64,000 bases of DNA from Bacteroidota bacterium (GCA_022562275.1 JADFPP010000001.1:1-64000); one strand, 5' to 3'. Positions 1-8,784 are shown, numbered from the stretch's first letter. Notes: generated from the letters alone by a model not told the origin. Made by a program: numbers and translations.

Positions 1-520
1 GAGAATCTTAATAATACCAATTATGATTTCTCTCTTTTAGCTTTTTATCCGATTTTTCTTGATTATTTTATCAATAATTTTAATTTTTCTTTGCCTATTA
101 CTGGATACCATGTTCATATATCAGTCACCATTATCAGACGTTTAACGATTTAGTGTTTTTTACTCGTCAACTGTAGTTCATTTCTGAGAACGGATAACAA
201 AAATGTTAGAGATTAAGTTTAACAGAAGCAAATGTGGTTAAAACCATCTGTTACTCTTTGTTCTTTTCATCTCCGTCAGCTTAAGCTGACGGGTAGTGAT
301 AGATGGGAGAGAAATTTATTTTTAATAAATATTTCTAAAACAATCCTAATTATCACTTGCCGTTTGCTTAAGCAAACGGAATAAAAGCAAAACAAAATAA
401 TCCGGGCTTCTCCGCGAAGGAGTCCTTTGGACAGCCCAAAAATTATCTGCACAATGTATTCCTGCTTACAAAACATTTTTTTATCCTTGAACAAAGAATA
501 CATATCAGTACCTACCGAAT
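1..520. other. Non-coding stretch downstream of the aminotransferase
   Basis: I see no convincing gene here. The open frames are short, have no recognisable composition, and overlap palindromic repeats. The stretch is AT-rich and holds at least two perfect 20-base palindromes, listed separately, and a GC-richer patch at about 407-432 with a CTCC...GGAG hairpin. It lies at the 3' side of the minus-strand aminotransferase, so it may contain that gene's terminator, but no clear stem followed by a T run was found. Confidence 0.6.
273..379. repeat. Pair of CTTAAG-centred palindromes
   Basis: Two perfect 20-base palindromes lie at 273-292 (CCGTCAGCTTAAGCTGACGG) and 360-379 (CCGTTTGCTTAAGCAAACGG). 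Both follow the pattern CCGTnnGCTTAAGCnnACGG, so they look like members of one family. The longer palindrome between narG and narH (23053-23080) has the same CTTAAG centre. Such elements are typical of REP-like or MITE-like repeats. Their function is unknown from the sequence. Confidence 0.6.
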
Positions 521-1741
521 TTAAGCTTCTGTCTTTTCCGGAAATTTCTCTAAATATTTTTGAAAGAAATTGCCAATTGCTTTATATGCTTTTTCAAGGA
601 TCTGTTCATTAGGTAAAAAAACTACTCTAAAATGCTGTGTACCCGGCACTTGCCCGAAGCCGCTTCCCGGAACAACTACAACACCTGTTTCCTTAATTAA
701 TTCAGCTACAAAATGATTATCGGGCTGATTCATATGAAGCTGCGGGAAAGCATAGAATGCACCTTCGGGTTTTACACATGAGATTCCATCAATGGCATTT
801 AACATTTCCACTGTTATATCGCGTCTTTTAGTCAGCTTTTCCATCGCAATAACAAGGTGCTCCTGAGTTTCTTCCAATGATGGTTTAATTCCGTATTGCT
901 CAGGATGATTTGCTGAGAGACGAGCTCTTAATATTTTATTTATTGCCTCTGTGTAATCGGAGAGTACTTCTTTTCTGCCGCTCATAATTCCCCACCCTAT
1001 TCTAAAACCCGGGACCATATAATTTTTTGATAAGCCGCCGAATGTAATGCAAGAAACATCTTTATTTAAGGAAGCTATTGAAACATGTTTTTTACCATCA
1101 AATAAAAGTTTATCATAAATCTCATCTGCAAATATCACAAGGTGGTGTTCAAGAGCCAGATCAATTATTTGCAATAGATTATCCTGAGTATAGATAGTGC
1201 CGGTTGGATTGTTTGGATTAATTAAAATTATTGCTTTTGTTTTATCATTTATCTTTTGCTTTATATCATCAACATCCGGCGCCCAGGCATTATCTTCATC
1301 CAAATAATATGGATTGCTTATCATCCCCAGCTTACTTTCTATTGCGGTGTACAGCGGATAGCCCGGTGAAGGTGTAAGGACATTTTCACCATCGTTTACC
1401 AGCGCAGTTAAACAAATATCAATTGCTTCGCTTGCACCGGTTGTAACAAATATATCGTGTACGTTTGTAATTCCTTTTCTTTCGGCTTCCCGCTCTATTG
1501 CATCAACGGCTTCTTTTATACCGGAGGAAGGAGCATAGCCATTTTTGTTTTCCACCATTGCTTTATACGTTGCTTCAACAAGATGCTTTGGTGGTTCAAA
1601 ATCATAAAGGTTTGGGTCACCGATGTTGAGGTATAACATTTCTTTTCCGCTTTTTGCAACTTCATTTGCAAGCACAACAATATCCCGAACTGCATACGTT
1701 ATATTTTTTGTTCTTTTTGCTGGAGTAATTTTATTGCTCAT
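521..1741 (-). CDS. Class I/II pyridoxal-phosphate aminotransferase
   Basis: A 406-residue fold-type I aminotransferase, close in length and motifs to the alanine/aspartate aminotransferases of the AlaA/AspC type. Visible motifs are the NPNNPTGTIY substrate/PLP loop, the DEIYDKL segment with the PLP aspartate, and GGLSKNY with the likely Schiff-base lysine near residue 238, followed by GFRIGW. It would transfer an amino group between an amino acid and a 2-oxo acid in the cytoplasm. Substrate choice (alanine, aspartate or branched-chain) cannot be read from the sequence. It starts at ATG 1741. No co-directional partner is close, so it is probably transcribed alone. Confidence 0.85.
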   Translation of the reverse strand: MSNKITPAKRTKNITYAVRDIVVLANEVAKSGKEMLYLNIGDPNLYDFEPPKHLVEATYKAMVENKNGYAPSSGIKEAVDAIEREAERKGITNVHDIFVTTGASEAIDICLTALVNDGENVLTPSPGYPLYTAIESKLGMISNPYYLDEDNAWAPDVDDIKQKINDKTKAIILINPNNPTGTIYTQDNLLQIIDLALEHHLVIFADEIYDKLLFDGKKHVSIASLNKDVSCITFGGLSKNYMVPGFRIGWGIMSGRKEVLSDYTEAINKILRARLSANHPEQYGIKPSLEETQEHLVIAMEKLTKRRDITVEMLNAIDGISCVKPEGAFYAFPQLHMNQPDNHFVAELIKETGVVVVPGSGFGQVPGTQHFRVVFLPNEQILEKAYKAIGNFFQKYLEKFPEKTEA

Positions 1742-1795
1742 TATTTTTTCCGGAATTCAATCAATAAATTTTTATTGCTAAGGCAAATTTAATAA

Positions 1796-1821
1796 AAAAG
1801 GCAGCAATTTCGCTGCCTTTT
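1796..1821 (-). terminator. Intrinsic terminator-like hairpin (minus strand)
   Basis: AAAAGGCAGC at 1796-1805 pairs with GCTGCCTTTT at 1812-1821 around a six-base loop, a 10-bp stem. On the minus strand it is followed by a run of Ts just before the aminotransferase leader. It sits about 55 bases upstream of that gene's start. It most simply ended the transcript of the decayed minus-strand gene at 1844-1914. An attenuator role for the aminotransferase is an alternative. Confidence 0.55.
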
Positions 1822-1843
1822 CATAACTGAAAGTAATTCAATT

Positions 1844-1914
1844 TTACTTAGTTAAAATTATTTTTTTTATTTCAATATAGCTTCTTTCTTAAACTGATAG
1901 AAATAAGTAACCAA
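1844..1914 (-). pseudogene. Remnant of a T9SS C-terminal sorting domain
   Basis: Reading the minus strand gives YFYQFKKEAILK, then a stop, then in the next frame a KKIILTK-like end with its own stop at 1844-1846. This resembles the tail of the type IX sorting domain seen in the two complete proteins nearby (GVYFYQIKAG...TKKIVLLR). The frame is broken at least once, and nothing recognisable remains upstream. A terminator-like hairpin follows immediately, as expected for the 3' end of a dead gene. The call rests on a short similarity. Confidence 0.4.
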
Positions 1915-1991
1915 AAATATTGTGTGCTGCATTTTGCTATTGCTTGTTTCAGATAATAGTTGTTATTTGCATTAAATAATCAGGAGGAACT

Positions 1992-2921
1992 ATGAAAAAG
2001 GGCAATTACCTTCCGTTCTATATTTTATTTATTTTCTTCTCTTTTTTTCATACTACACATATGCTGGCTCAACAGGATTCTGCTGAAGTTAAAGATCAGA
2101 AATTTGTTTTTCCCCATACACTAAATAGAATTTTTTCAGTACCAAGTTCAAAAATTATGAACTCGCTCGATTTAAGCTTTTTTCTGGGAGGATCGTTCGG
2201 TTTTGCGGATAATACCGGAGTTCTGGGTAATATAGGTCTTGGTCTTGGCGGATATGGCGATGTTGAAATAAGCAGTGAATCCTTATTAGGATCGATGATT
2301 GATTCGAAAGAAAGTTTTACTAACATCGGTATGAAAGTTAAGATATTAAGTGAAGGTGAAAAGTTTCCGGCTTTGGCAATAGGTATAAAAACAAACAACG
2401 AGTGGAATTCTTCCAGAAACGATAGTGAACTTATCAGAACACATCAGGGAGGGCTTTACGCTAGTGGTTTAAGAACTGCAAACTATGATTCGAGAATGAC
2501 TTCCGTTTATGCTGCAATTGGGAAAACATTTATTAGTGGTTTAACACTCAATGCCGGAATTAATCTTTCCGATTTACGATATAAAAATGTTTATGTTGTT
2601 TTCAATGAAGGGAACTCATCTTTTGTACAGGAAGACCAAGAGAGAGAAACAGTTATTAATTTCTTTGGCGGATTTGAATACCCTTTGAATGAGAGAACTA
2701 TATTGATGTTTGAGCTTCAGTCTTATCCCTATTTAAAAGTGAATACCCTTGATGGAACTTTGAGTTCTTCGAGAAGAATTGTATCCGTTGCGGGATTACG
2801 ATTTTTTATTTCAAACTGGCTCCTGGTTGATTCCGGAATACGTTACCAGGATAATTACAGCGGGCTGGCAGAAGCTGAAATCCGGTTAGGGCTAAATGGA
2901 ATGTGGAATTTGGGATTCTGA
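1992..2921 (+). CDS. Predicted outer-membrane beta-barrel protein
   Basis: This 309-residue protein has a hydrophobic N-terminal signal peptide (about residues 1-26, ending near MLAQQD). The rest is rich in alternating aromatic and polar stretches with glycine turns, and it ends with a terminal aromatic residue (WNLGF), as many outer-membrane beta-barrels do. A strong ribosome-binding site (AGGAGG) precedes ATG 1992. I do not recognise a specific family. The intergenic region is divergent from the upstream aminotransferase, so it is likely a single-gene unit. A role as a small barrel or surface protein is inference only. Confidence 0.6.
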   Translation: MKKGNYLPFYILFIFFSFFHTTHMLAQQDSAEVKDQKFVFPHTLNRIFSVPSSKIMNSLDLSFFLGGSFGFADNTGVLGNIGLGLGGYGDVEISSESLLGSMIDSKESFTNIGMKVKILSEGEKFPALAIGIKTNNEWNSSRNDSELIRTHQGGLYASGLRTANYDSRMTSVYAAIGKTFISGLTLNAGINLSDLRYKNVYVVFNEGNSSFVQEDQERETVINFFGGFEYPLNERTILMFELQSYPYLKVNTLDGTLSSSRRIVSVAGLRFFISNWLLVDSGIRYQDNYSGLAEAEIRLGLNGMWNLGF

Positions 2922-2927
2922 ATATAG

Positions 2928-4325
2928 TTATCTCAATAAAACAATTTTCTTGGTTTGAATAAAACTTCCTGCTTTAATCTGATAGAAATACACACCACTT
3001 GGAAGGGAGAATGCATCTCCGCCTGAGGAGCCACCTATGGCGGAAAACTCAACCTCATAACTCCCTGCAGGTTTTTCTTCGTTAACCAATGTTGCGATTT
3101 CATTTCCCAATACATCGTAAACTTTTAAACTTACAAATTGCCTACTGCTTAATGCATACTTAATCCTTGTACTTGGATTAAACGGGTTTGGGTAGTTTTG
3201 GTATAACCGGAATTGATCCGGTATTAGTTCGTTTGTTTCCTCATCAATAAATGTAATCTGTGTTTTATACAGGAAAACACCATTGCCTAGGGTTCCTATG
3301 TAAACAGAGAATTCATTATTACTTATGTCGGCAATCATGCTGGATATCCCAGGTAGTGATGAAATAGGTTGGATCTCGTGCCAGTTCGAACCACCATTAT
3401 CGCTTTCGTATAAGATAAAATTATTTTCTCCTGTCGTACCTCCAACAAGTAAATGTTTAGAATTAGTAGGATTGATTATGATGCTGGTAAACGTAGCAGT
3501 TTGATTTTGGAGTTCTGTTGGAAACCATTCTTCTCCTCCATTTGTTGTTTTTATAAGTTCACCCCCGAGTGCAACATATACAATATCATTATCAATAGGA
3601 TCAATCTCTATTGCTGTGCAATTGCTCTGATAACCACCCGGTAAAAAGAATTCCCACGAACTACCAAAATTCAGTGATTTTGCGAACACCAGTTCCGTAT
3701 TTGCAGTTTCACCTCCAACCCATATAACTTCCGGCCAGTGATTTTGAGAAATTGCTAATACATTCCATTCATTATTTGATAGAATTAACTGCCATTCCGT
3801 TAAAAATGGATATAATTTGTAAACATCAAATGAATATAGTAGTATGATTGGCAGCAAAGGTGCATGCGCATGGTAATGAAAACTTTTTAATGATTGAGCT
3901 ATGGAAGATTGATTTAATATTAAACCACTATCAATATGTTTCCAGGTTGTATCGAATCCCGAAAAAAAATCACGTTCAAAGAGAACCGTTGAATCTCCAG
4001 ATATATAATCCGGCTGAACACCTGCAAAGATTGTATTAAATCCTGCAGGTCCCGTTTCTCTATGTTGAACGGTCAGTGAAGTAATTATTCTTCCTCTTAA
4101 GCCCAGGCAAATCCAATTTGTATCTGGCAAATCGAATTTTTTACTAAAAACACCATTTCCGTTGGTGCCTGCACAAATAATTAACTCCCCAAAATTATAA
4201 TCTCGGGGAACAGCGGAAAACGAAGTGATAGTTTGTCCCTGTAATCCAAAGGGTTCTACCTGCGCTATGCAAATTTTTGAACTTACTACAAAAAGAAAAA
4301 ATGCTGAGAAAAAATAATTTTTCAT
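2928..4325 (-). CDS. Secreted T9SS protein with BNR/propeller-like repeats
   Basis: A 465-residue protein with an N-terminal signal peptide (about residues 1-21, ending SSKICIAQ). The body resembles sialidase/Vps10-type propellers, with segments such as IKTTNGGEEWFPTEL and YESDNGGSNWHEI carrying the Asp/Asn-Gly-Gly-x-x-Trp signature. The C-terminal ~85 residues are a type IX sorting domain: LYQNYPNPFNPSTRIKYAL, a VKVYDVLGNEIATLVNE-like strand, then GVYFYQIKAGSF and a TKKIVLLR end. It should cross the outer membrane by T9SS and be released or surface-bound. It overlaps the upstream gene by four bases, so the two are co-transcribed. Its ligand is unknown. Confidence 0.8.
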   Translation of the reverse strand: MKNYFFSAFFLFVVSSKICIAQVEPFGLQGQTITSFSAVPRDYNFGELIICAGTNGNGVFSKKFDLPDTNWICLGLRGRIITSLTVQHRETGPAGFNTIFAGVQPDYISGDSTVLFERDFFSGFDTTWKHIDSGLILNQSSIAQSLKSFHYHAHAPLLPIILLYSFDVYKLYPFLTEWQLILSNNEWNVLAISQNHWPEVIWVGGETANTELVFAKSLNFGSSWEFFLPGGYQSNCTAIEIDPIDNDIVYVALGGELIKTTNGGEEWFPTELQNQTATFTSIIINPTNSKHLLVGGTTGENNFILYESDNGGSNWHEIQPISSLPGISSMIADISNNEFSVYIGTLGNGVFLYKTQITFIDEETNELIPDQFRLYQNYPNPFNPSTRIKYALSSRQFVSLKVYDVLGNEIATLVNEEKPAGSYEVEFSAIGGSSGGDAFSLPSGVYFYQIKAGSFIQTKKIVLLR

Positions 4326-6268
4326 TTTAAAAGTATCATCTTCTTTGTTTGAACAAAACCCTGTCCTGAGCTTGACGAAGGATCTTCTGCGCGTAATTGG
4401 TAGAAATAGATGCCTGATACGAGATTCCGGATTCCGGATGCTGGATTAAATTCCACTTCGTATTCTCCGGCAGGTTTTTCTTCGTTAACTAAAGTTGCAA
4501 CTTCGTTTCCGAGAACATCGTAAACTTTAAGTGTAATTAACCTCTCCCTTTTTCCCTCTCCTTGGTAAGGAGAGGGATTTAAGTGTGAGGTCGGAATGGT
4601 GAATCTAATTTTTGTTGCTGGATTAAACGGGTTTGGGTAGTTTTGTGAAAGCGAATACTCTGTTGGCAAATTTGGTATATCATCATCTACAGAAACAACT
4701 GTTGTATCTCCGTAAACTACTCCGTTTATTATTGCTCCATTGAGATTGTAGAATTTATTTCCGTTGTCATCAGAATAATTTATTGACAGTAATCCAACTT
4801 TTCCGGCTAGAAAGTAACCAGCAGTAAAGAGACCATTATTTACAAATTCCTTTTTGATACTAGTTATACCCCATTGATTAAAAGATTGCTCTGAAAGAAA
4901 ATTTGTAGGTTGCTGTGCGATACAATGACCAAATCTTGTAGAATACAATAAATCACCAACTTCAGCAAGCAAGTCATCAATTATTTGTTCTAAGTCAGTG
5001 CAAAACTCATCGAATCTGTAAATCTTTGCTGTAACTGAGTCAATTCTTTCATAAACAGTATTGTATCCTCCCAAATAAATATATTTTTCTTCAATTTCGT
5101 AATAAGTATTTCCATTCTCTTTTACTATTTTATCAACAATGGTTCTGGTAAAAATATCAGAATAACTTGTTACTGGGGAAGTAAAATGTATATAATCATA
5201 TACCCAGGTATTCCCTATTTGCAGAGGATAATAAGAAAAAATTTCTTCAGGTATCGGCAAGCTTTTAATTACGTACATCGAATCCGGAGTGATTTCGTAT
5301 ATGCGAAACATAGTGGATGCGTAAAGAATATCTGTATTACTCTTTTTATACAAACCCGTAACTTTCTGTTCAAGTTCTTTGTATAAAAAAAACGAGTTGC
5401 CAAAATCTGTTGATTTGTAAATACTCTTATTATATGAATAGTAAATCTCTCCTTGATATTGTTCATCCAGGGTAAACCAAATCTTACCAGGTGTGGTAAG
5501 TTTTAAATTCCAGGTAAACGGATCACCATTACCATCGGAAACGAGTAAAGCACTTTCATTTGATGATGTCGCAATACCGTAGATATGCTGTCCGTCTGCA
5601 TCGTAGTACAATTCATTCTCATAATTCCAGCTCCAATGGGAATCATCATCAACAATAATGTAGCTATATCCTTCATCCTCAGAACGTACAAGTTTGTTCT
5701 GATCTATACCGTAAATTTGCGAATCATTATTTATACTGAGGGAAATCATGGAATTGTAAATAAATGTCATACTGTCTAAGAATACAAAATCATACCCACC
5801 ATCAGTGGATTTGTATAATCTTCCACCAAGTGCCGCATAAACAAGACTATCGTTCTGTGCAGAAATCTCTATCTCGGTAATACCACCAACTGCTAGAATT
5901 TCTATCTCACCATCGTACCTGATTAAAATAGGTACTGGATCAATCGATTGATTGTAACCACCATAAATGTATTTAGCAGGATCATTCTCAAAAAATTCAT
6001 AGTCGAAGATATAATTGCCTTGGCACCATCCACCCGGTTCTACTATATAACCAAAATCAGGAATGAAAAGGGTGTCAATATTATTAATCAGATCAAAGTG
6101 GTAAATATTTTTATTCCAACAAATTGTGTTCGTACCACCAAAGCGATAAAAAAGATGTGTGTTTCCCAATGAATCCTCCAGTCCCTTTAGCTCAAACAAG
6201 TGAGGAACGTTTTGAGAAAACGTATTAGATGTGAAAATGAAAAGAACAAATAATATAAATGCTTTCAT
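4322..6268 (-). CDS. Secreted T9SS protein, larger paralogue
   Basis: This 648-residue protein starts with a signal peptide (MKAFILFVLFIFTSNTFSQN) and carries repeated YKSTDGGYDF and YKSTDFGNSF motifs of a BNR/propeller type. A middle region contains the NTWVYDYIHF segment common in related secreted proteins. The C-terminal sorting domain (SLSQNYPNPFNPATKIRF, then VYDVLGNEVATLVNE, then TKKMILLK) is interrupted by two in-frame repeat insertions. One gives a proline-rich NPSPYQGEGKRER linker (4541-4592) and the other PSSSSGQGF (about 4359-4384). It is the first gene of a two-gene unit. Function beyond export is unknown. Confidence 0.8.
   Translation of the reverse strand: MKAFILFVLFIFTSNTFSQNVPHLFELKGLEDSLGNTHLFYRFGGTNTICWNKNIYHFDLINNIDTLFIPDFGYIVEPGGWCQGNYIFDYEFFENDPAKYIYGGYNQSIDPVPILIRYDGEIEILAVGGITEIEISAQNDSLVYAALGGRLYKSTDGGYDFVFLDSMTFIYNSMISLSINNDSQIYGIDQNKLVRSEDEGYSYIIVDDDSHWSWNYENELYYDADGQHIYGIATSSNESALLVSDGNGDPFTWNLKLTTPGKIWFTLDEQYQGEIYYSYNKSIYKSTDFGNSFFLYKELEQKVTGLYKKSNTDILYASTMFRIYEITPDSMYVIKSLPIPEEIFSYYPLQIGNTWVYDYIHFTSPVTSYSDIFTRTIVDKIVKENGNTYYEIEEKYIYLGGYNTVYERIDSVTAKIYRFDEFCTDLEQIIDDLLAEVGDLLYSTRFGHCIAQQPTNFLSEQSFNQWGITSIKKEFVNNGLFTAGYFLAGKVGLLSINYSDDNGNKFYNLNGAIINGVVYGDTTVVSVDDDIPNLPTEYSLSQNYPNPFNPATKIRFTIPTSHLNPSPYQGEGKRERLITLKVYDVLGNEVATLVNEEKPAGEYEVEFNPASGIRNLVSGIYFYQLRAEDPSSSSGQGFVQTKKMILLK
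4358..4592. repeat. Two palindromic repeats inserted in frame in a T9SS gene
   Basis: CCCTCTCCTT at 4554-4563 and AAGGAGAGGG at 4567-4576 form a 10-bp stem with a three-base loop, inside a 50-base GC-rich insertion. A second motif, CCTGTCCTGAGCTTGACGAA, lies at 4360-4379. Both keep the reading frame open and add low-complexity residues within otherwise conserved sorting-domain strands. The first belongs to the same type as the hairpins flanking the DUF559 gene at 44.2-44.7 kb. Confidence 0.65.
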
Positions 6269-6339
6269 AACCCCTCCTAGATATTGTTATTAAACGTAAA
6301 GAATTAAGGAGTGGGAATCAACTTATTAATTCCTAAAAA

Positions 6340-6485
6340 AGGCGTTTGTTTATGTCATTCCCGCAATCCCGCTACCGGCGGGAATGTCGGGAATCTGATT
6401 ACTATTGTGCGGTCAGATTCCGGACAAGTTCGTCGGAACTCCGTTCCACCGGAACGAGCCGGAATGACAAGAGAAGTTGGAGTGA
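6340..6485. repeat. Long imperfect palindrome upstream of a T9SS gene and beside rlmB
   Basis: The segment begins GTCATTCCCGC near 6354 and ends CCGGAATGAC near 6469. Internal inverted pieces include CCCGC...GCGGG, TTCCACCGGAA and a GTCGGAACTCCGTTCC stretch. It is much GC-richer than its surroundings. This is a composite REP-like element between rlmB and the divergent-side gene start at 6268. The open frames within it are repeat-derived and are not genes. Confidence 0.5.
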
Positions 6486-6494
6486 CAAGAAAAT

Positions 6495-7268
6495 TTATTT
6501 TGGCTGGCGCTGGCGGAGGATTTCGAACAGAAGAATACCCGTAGCAACAGAAACGTTTAGAGATTGAAGCTTACCTGTCATCGGTATCTGTACAAGAAAA
6601 TCACATTTATCTGCGGTTAGCTTTCTTATTCCTTTTTCTTCGTTGCCAACAATAAGCGCAATGGGAACGCTGTAATCTATTTCAGTATAAGATTTAGCAT
6701 TCCTGCCTGCCGGCGAGGCAGGTTCTAAAGATGTACCGACAATCCAGAATCCATTTTCTTTCAAAATTTCTATCGTATTTGCGAGATTATTTACCTGCAC
6801 AATTTTAACATGCCCGGTGGCGCCTGCAGAGGTTTTTACAACGGTTGCATTAATCGGTGCACTGTTATGCTTTGTTACTATTATTCCGTTTACACCACTG
6901 CATTCTGCAGTTCTTAAAATTGCACCAACGTTGTGTGTGTCCTGGATAGAATCTAAAATCAGCAGCAATGGATTTGATGAGGATTTCGCCCTGCCTACCG
7001 GCAGGCAGGCTTCCGAGATTATTTCATCCAAAGAATAAAACTTATAAGCAGGTTTAAGTGCGGCAACACCTTGCGTGTTTCCATCTTTAACAATTGTTCT
7101 AAATTTTTCCGGGGGAATTTGGTTACATTTAATTCCGTGTTTTTTTGCTGCAACACGGATGGCATTAATTATATTTCCCTTTTGCCCATAAAGGATATAA
7201 ACCTGCTCAAGCTCCTCACCAGAGTTGATTGCTTCAAGTACTGGTTTTCTACCGATTATTAAGTTCAT
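6495..7268 (-). CDS. rlmB: 23S rRNA (guanosine-2'-O-)methyltransferase, TrmH/RlmB family
   Basis: This 257-residue SPOUT methyltransferase would methylate a 23S rRNA guanosine (Gm2251 in E. coli) with S-adenosylmethionine. An N-terminal substrate-binding domain (residues about 1-80) is followed by the knotted catalytic domain with LLILDSIQDTHNVGAILRTA, IVGNEEKGIR and the IPMTGKLQSLNVSVATGI knot. Two palindromic repeats sit inside the gene without breaking it. One yields ACLPVGRA (near residue 90) and the other EPASPAGRNA (near residue 187). Both fall in loops. It starts at ATG 7268. Related tRNA-acting TrmH enzymes are the alternative, but the N-terminal domain favours RlmB. Confidence 0.88.
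   Translation of the reverse strand: MNLIIGRKPVLEAINSGEELEQVYILYGQKGNIINAIRVAAKKHGIKCNQIPPEKFRTIVKDGNTQGVAALKPAYKFYSLDEIISEACLPVGRAKSSSNPLLLILDSIQDTHNVGAILRTAECSGVNGIIVTKHNSAPINATVVKTSAGATGHVKIVQVNNLANTIEILKENGFWIVGTSLEPASPAGRNAKSYTEIDYSVPIALIVGNEEKGIRKLTADKCDFLVQIPMTGKLQSLNVSVATGILLFEILRQRQPK
6702..6722. repeat. CCTGCC-type palindrome inside rlmB (copy 1)
   Basis: CCTGCCTGCCGGCGAGGCAGG is an inverted repeat with arms CCTGCC and GGCAGG. It lies inside the rlmB reading frame and encodes the PASPAG residues of the protein. Related copies are at 6990-7007 (same gene), 32401-32423 and 61908-61923. Confidence 0.75.
6988..7010. repeat. CCTGCC-type palindrome inside rlmB (copy 2)
   Basis: CCTGCCTACCGGCAGGCAGG overlaps 6990-7009 and encodes the CLPVGRA stretch of RlmB on the minus strand. 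The insertion keeps the frame. It falls in the linker between the N-terminal and SPOUT domains, where extra residues are likely to be tolerated. Confidence 0.75.
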
Positions 7269-7399
7269 ATTATAATTCTAATTTATTGATTTCCCGTTTT
7301 CCCTTAATAATTATGGCAGGTAGTGAGAATTCTTAATGTTAAGTAATTCGCAGTAAAAAAAATAATTCTGAGAATATCTAACTGTCTTTTTATAAATGA

Positions 7400-7496
7400 A
7401 ACTTTCGTCATTCAGAAGAAAACCTGTTAATGAAAAGGAAAATAAAAATAAATTAAATTCACTAAATACTAAAAAGATTCTTTCTGAATGACAAAT
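7400..7496. repeat. Inverted repeat GTCATTCAGAA / TTCTGAATGAC
   Basis: GTCATTCAGAA near 7409 and TTCTGAATGAC near 7482 face each other about 60 bases apart in the hisS-rlmB gap. A related GTCATTCAGCAGGAATC / CATTCTGAATGAAAG pair lies near 46015-46100. It is a dispersed repeat family of unknown function. No gene is seen in this 256-base gap. Confidence 0.5.
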
Positions 7497-7524
7497 GTCC
7501 CAATTTAAAAAGAACCGGAAACAT

Positions 7525-8784
7525 TTAAATTTTTATATTGTCGATAACTTCGGAAATATTATCAATCGGAATTAATTTCTGTTCGCTCGTTTTCATATCC
7601 TTTAAATTCATTTTACCTTCTTCATATTCACCTCCACCAATAAATAACGCAAACCTGGCATTAAATTTATTTGCCTCACGCATTTGCGCTTTTACGCTTC
7701 TCTGTAAATAATCATATTCAACTCTTAGTCCTTTTCTCCTTAACTCCGATGCTAATTCGCTTACTTTTAATTCAAGTTCTTTATCAATTCTTATCAAATA
7801 AATATCTATGGAAAGTTCATCAACCTTAAAGCTGTTTTCGTTCTCGCAGGCAAGAAGGATACGTTCTATCCCTGCAGCAAAGCCAACAGCAGGAGTGGGT
7901 TTGCCTCCAAGCTGTTCTGCCAGCAAATCGTATCTGCCCCCGCCGAGCAATGCATCTTGTGCACCTACTTTTCCACTTATAATTTCAAATGTGGTTTTGG
8001 AATAGTAGTCTAATCCTCTTACAAGGTGAGGATCGATTTCAAAAGGAATATTAATCTTAGTCAGATATTCTTTAACCAAATCAAAATCATTCTTACTTTC
8101 ATCATCAAGCTGATCAATCAGCGCTGGAGCATCTGCAAGCAATTTCTGATCAATTTCGATCTTACTGTCAAAAATCCTTAGAATATTGTTATCAAATCTT
8201 TTCTTGCTGTCTTCAGAAAGTTTATCTTTTTTATCATTAAGAAATTCCCTTAATAAATTCTTAAAATTCTCTCTTGTTTCAGTTGTACCTAATGAATTTA
8301 TTTTTACGGTTAGATCTTTCAATCCAAGTGATTTCAATATATCAAATGCAATTTGTATCATCTCAGCATCGAGTATTGGAGAAGCACTTCCGATTGCCTC
8401 TCCCCCAAATTGATGAAATTGTCTGAGTCTTCCTGCCTGTGGTTTTTCCTGCCGGAACATTGGCGAGATATAGTATAATTTTGTTAACTGCTGTTGTGCC
8501 CCAAGAGAGTGTTCAATAAATGCTCTAACAACACCGGCGGTCATTTCGGGTTTTAATGTTATACTTGCGCCACTCATATCTTCAAACGTGTACATCTCCT
8601 TGCCAACAATATCCGTTTCTTCACCAATGCTGCGTGCAAAGAGTGAGGTCAGTTCAAAAATTGGTGTTCTGATTTCTTTATAATTAAAATTTGTGAAGAT
8701 TTTTTTAACAATATCTTCAAGGTAATGCCAGCGAGGTACATCAGAGGGAAGTAAGTCTTTAGTACCTTTAATTGCTTTTATCAT
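7525..8784 (-). CDS. hisS: Histidine--tRNA ligase
   Basis: A 419-residue class II aminoacyl-tRNA synthetase that charges tRNA-His with histidine using ATP. It has motif 1 near the N-terminus (IRTPIFELTSLFARSIGEET), motif 2 (LYYISPMFRQEKPQAGRLRQ) and the histidine-specific LVRGLDYYSKTTFE and GGGRYDLLAEQLGG segments. Motif 3 is VGFAAGIERIL, and a C-terminal anticodon-binding domain follows from about residue 325. The length is normal for the family. Start ATG 8784 opens the typical IKAIKGTKDLLP sequence. It appears monocistronic. Confidence 0.96.
   Translation of the reverse strand: MIKAIKGTKDLLPSDVPRWHYLEDIVKKIFTNFNYKEIRTPIFELTSLFARSIGEETDIVGKEMYTFEDMSGASITLKPEMTAGVVRAFIEHSLGAQQQLTKLYYISPMFRQEKPQAGRLRQFHQFGGEAIGSASPILDAEMIQIAFDILKSLGLKDLTVKINSLGTTETRENFKNLLREFLNDKKDKLSEDSKKRFDNNILRIFDSKIEIDQKLLADAPALIDQLDDESKNDFDLVKEYLTKINIPFEIDPHLVRGLDYYSKTTFEIISGKVGAQDALLGGGRYDLLAEQLGGKPTPAVGFAAGIERILLACENENSFKVDELSIDIYLIRIDKELELKVSELASELRRKGLRVEYDYLQRSVKAQMREANKFNARFALFIGGGEYEEGKMNLKDMKTSEQKLIPIDNISEVIDNIKI

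Noticed and set aside
276-612. Two open frames of about 60-75 codons on opposite strands
   Set aside because: They overlap palindromic repeats and the aminotransferase end, have no ribosome-binding site and no family likeness.
6311-6567. Overlapping open frames of 73-77 codons
   Set aside because: They are made from repeat DNA (GC-rich palindromes) and run into rlmB in the wrong strand. Translation has no known pattern.
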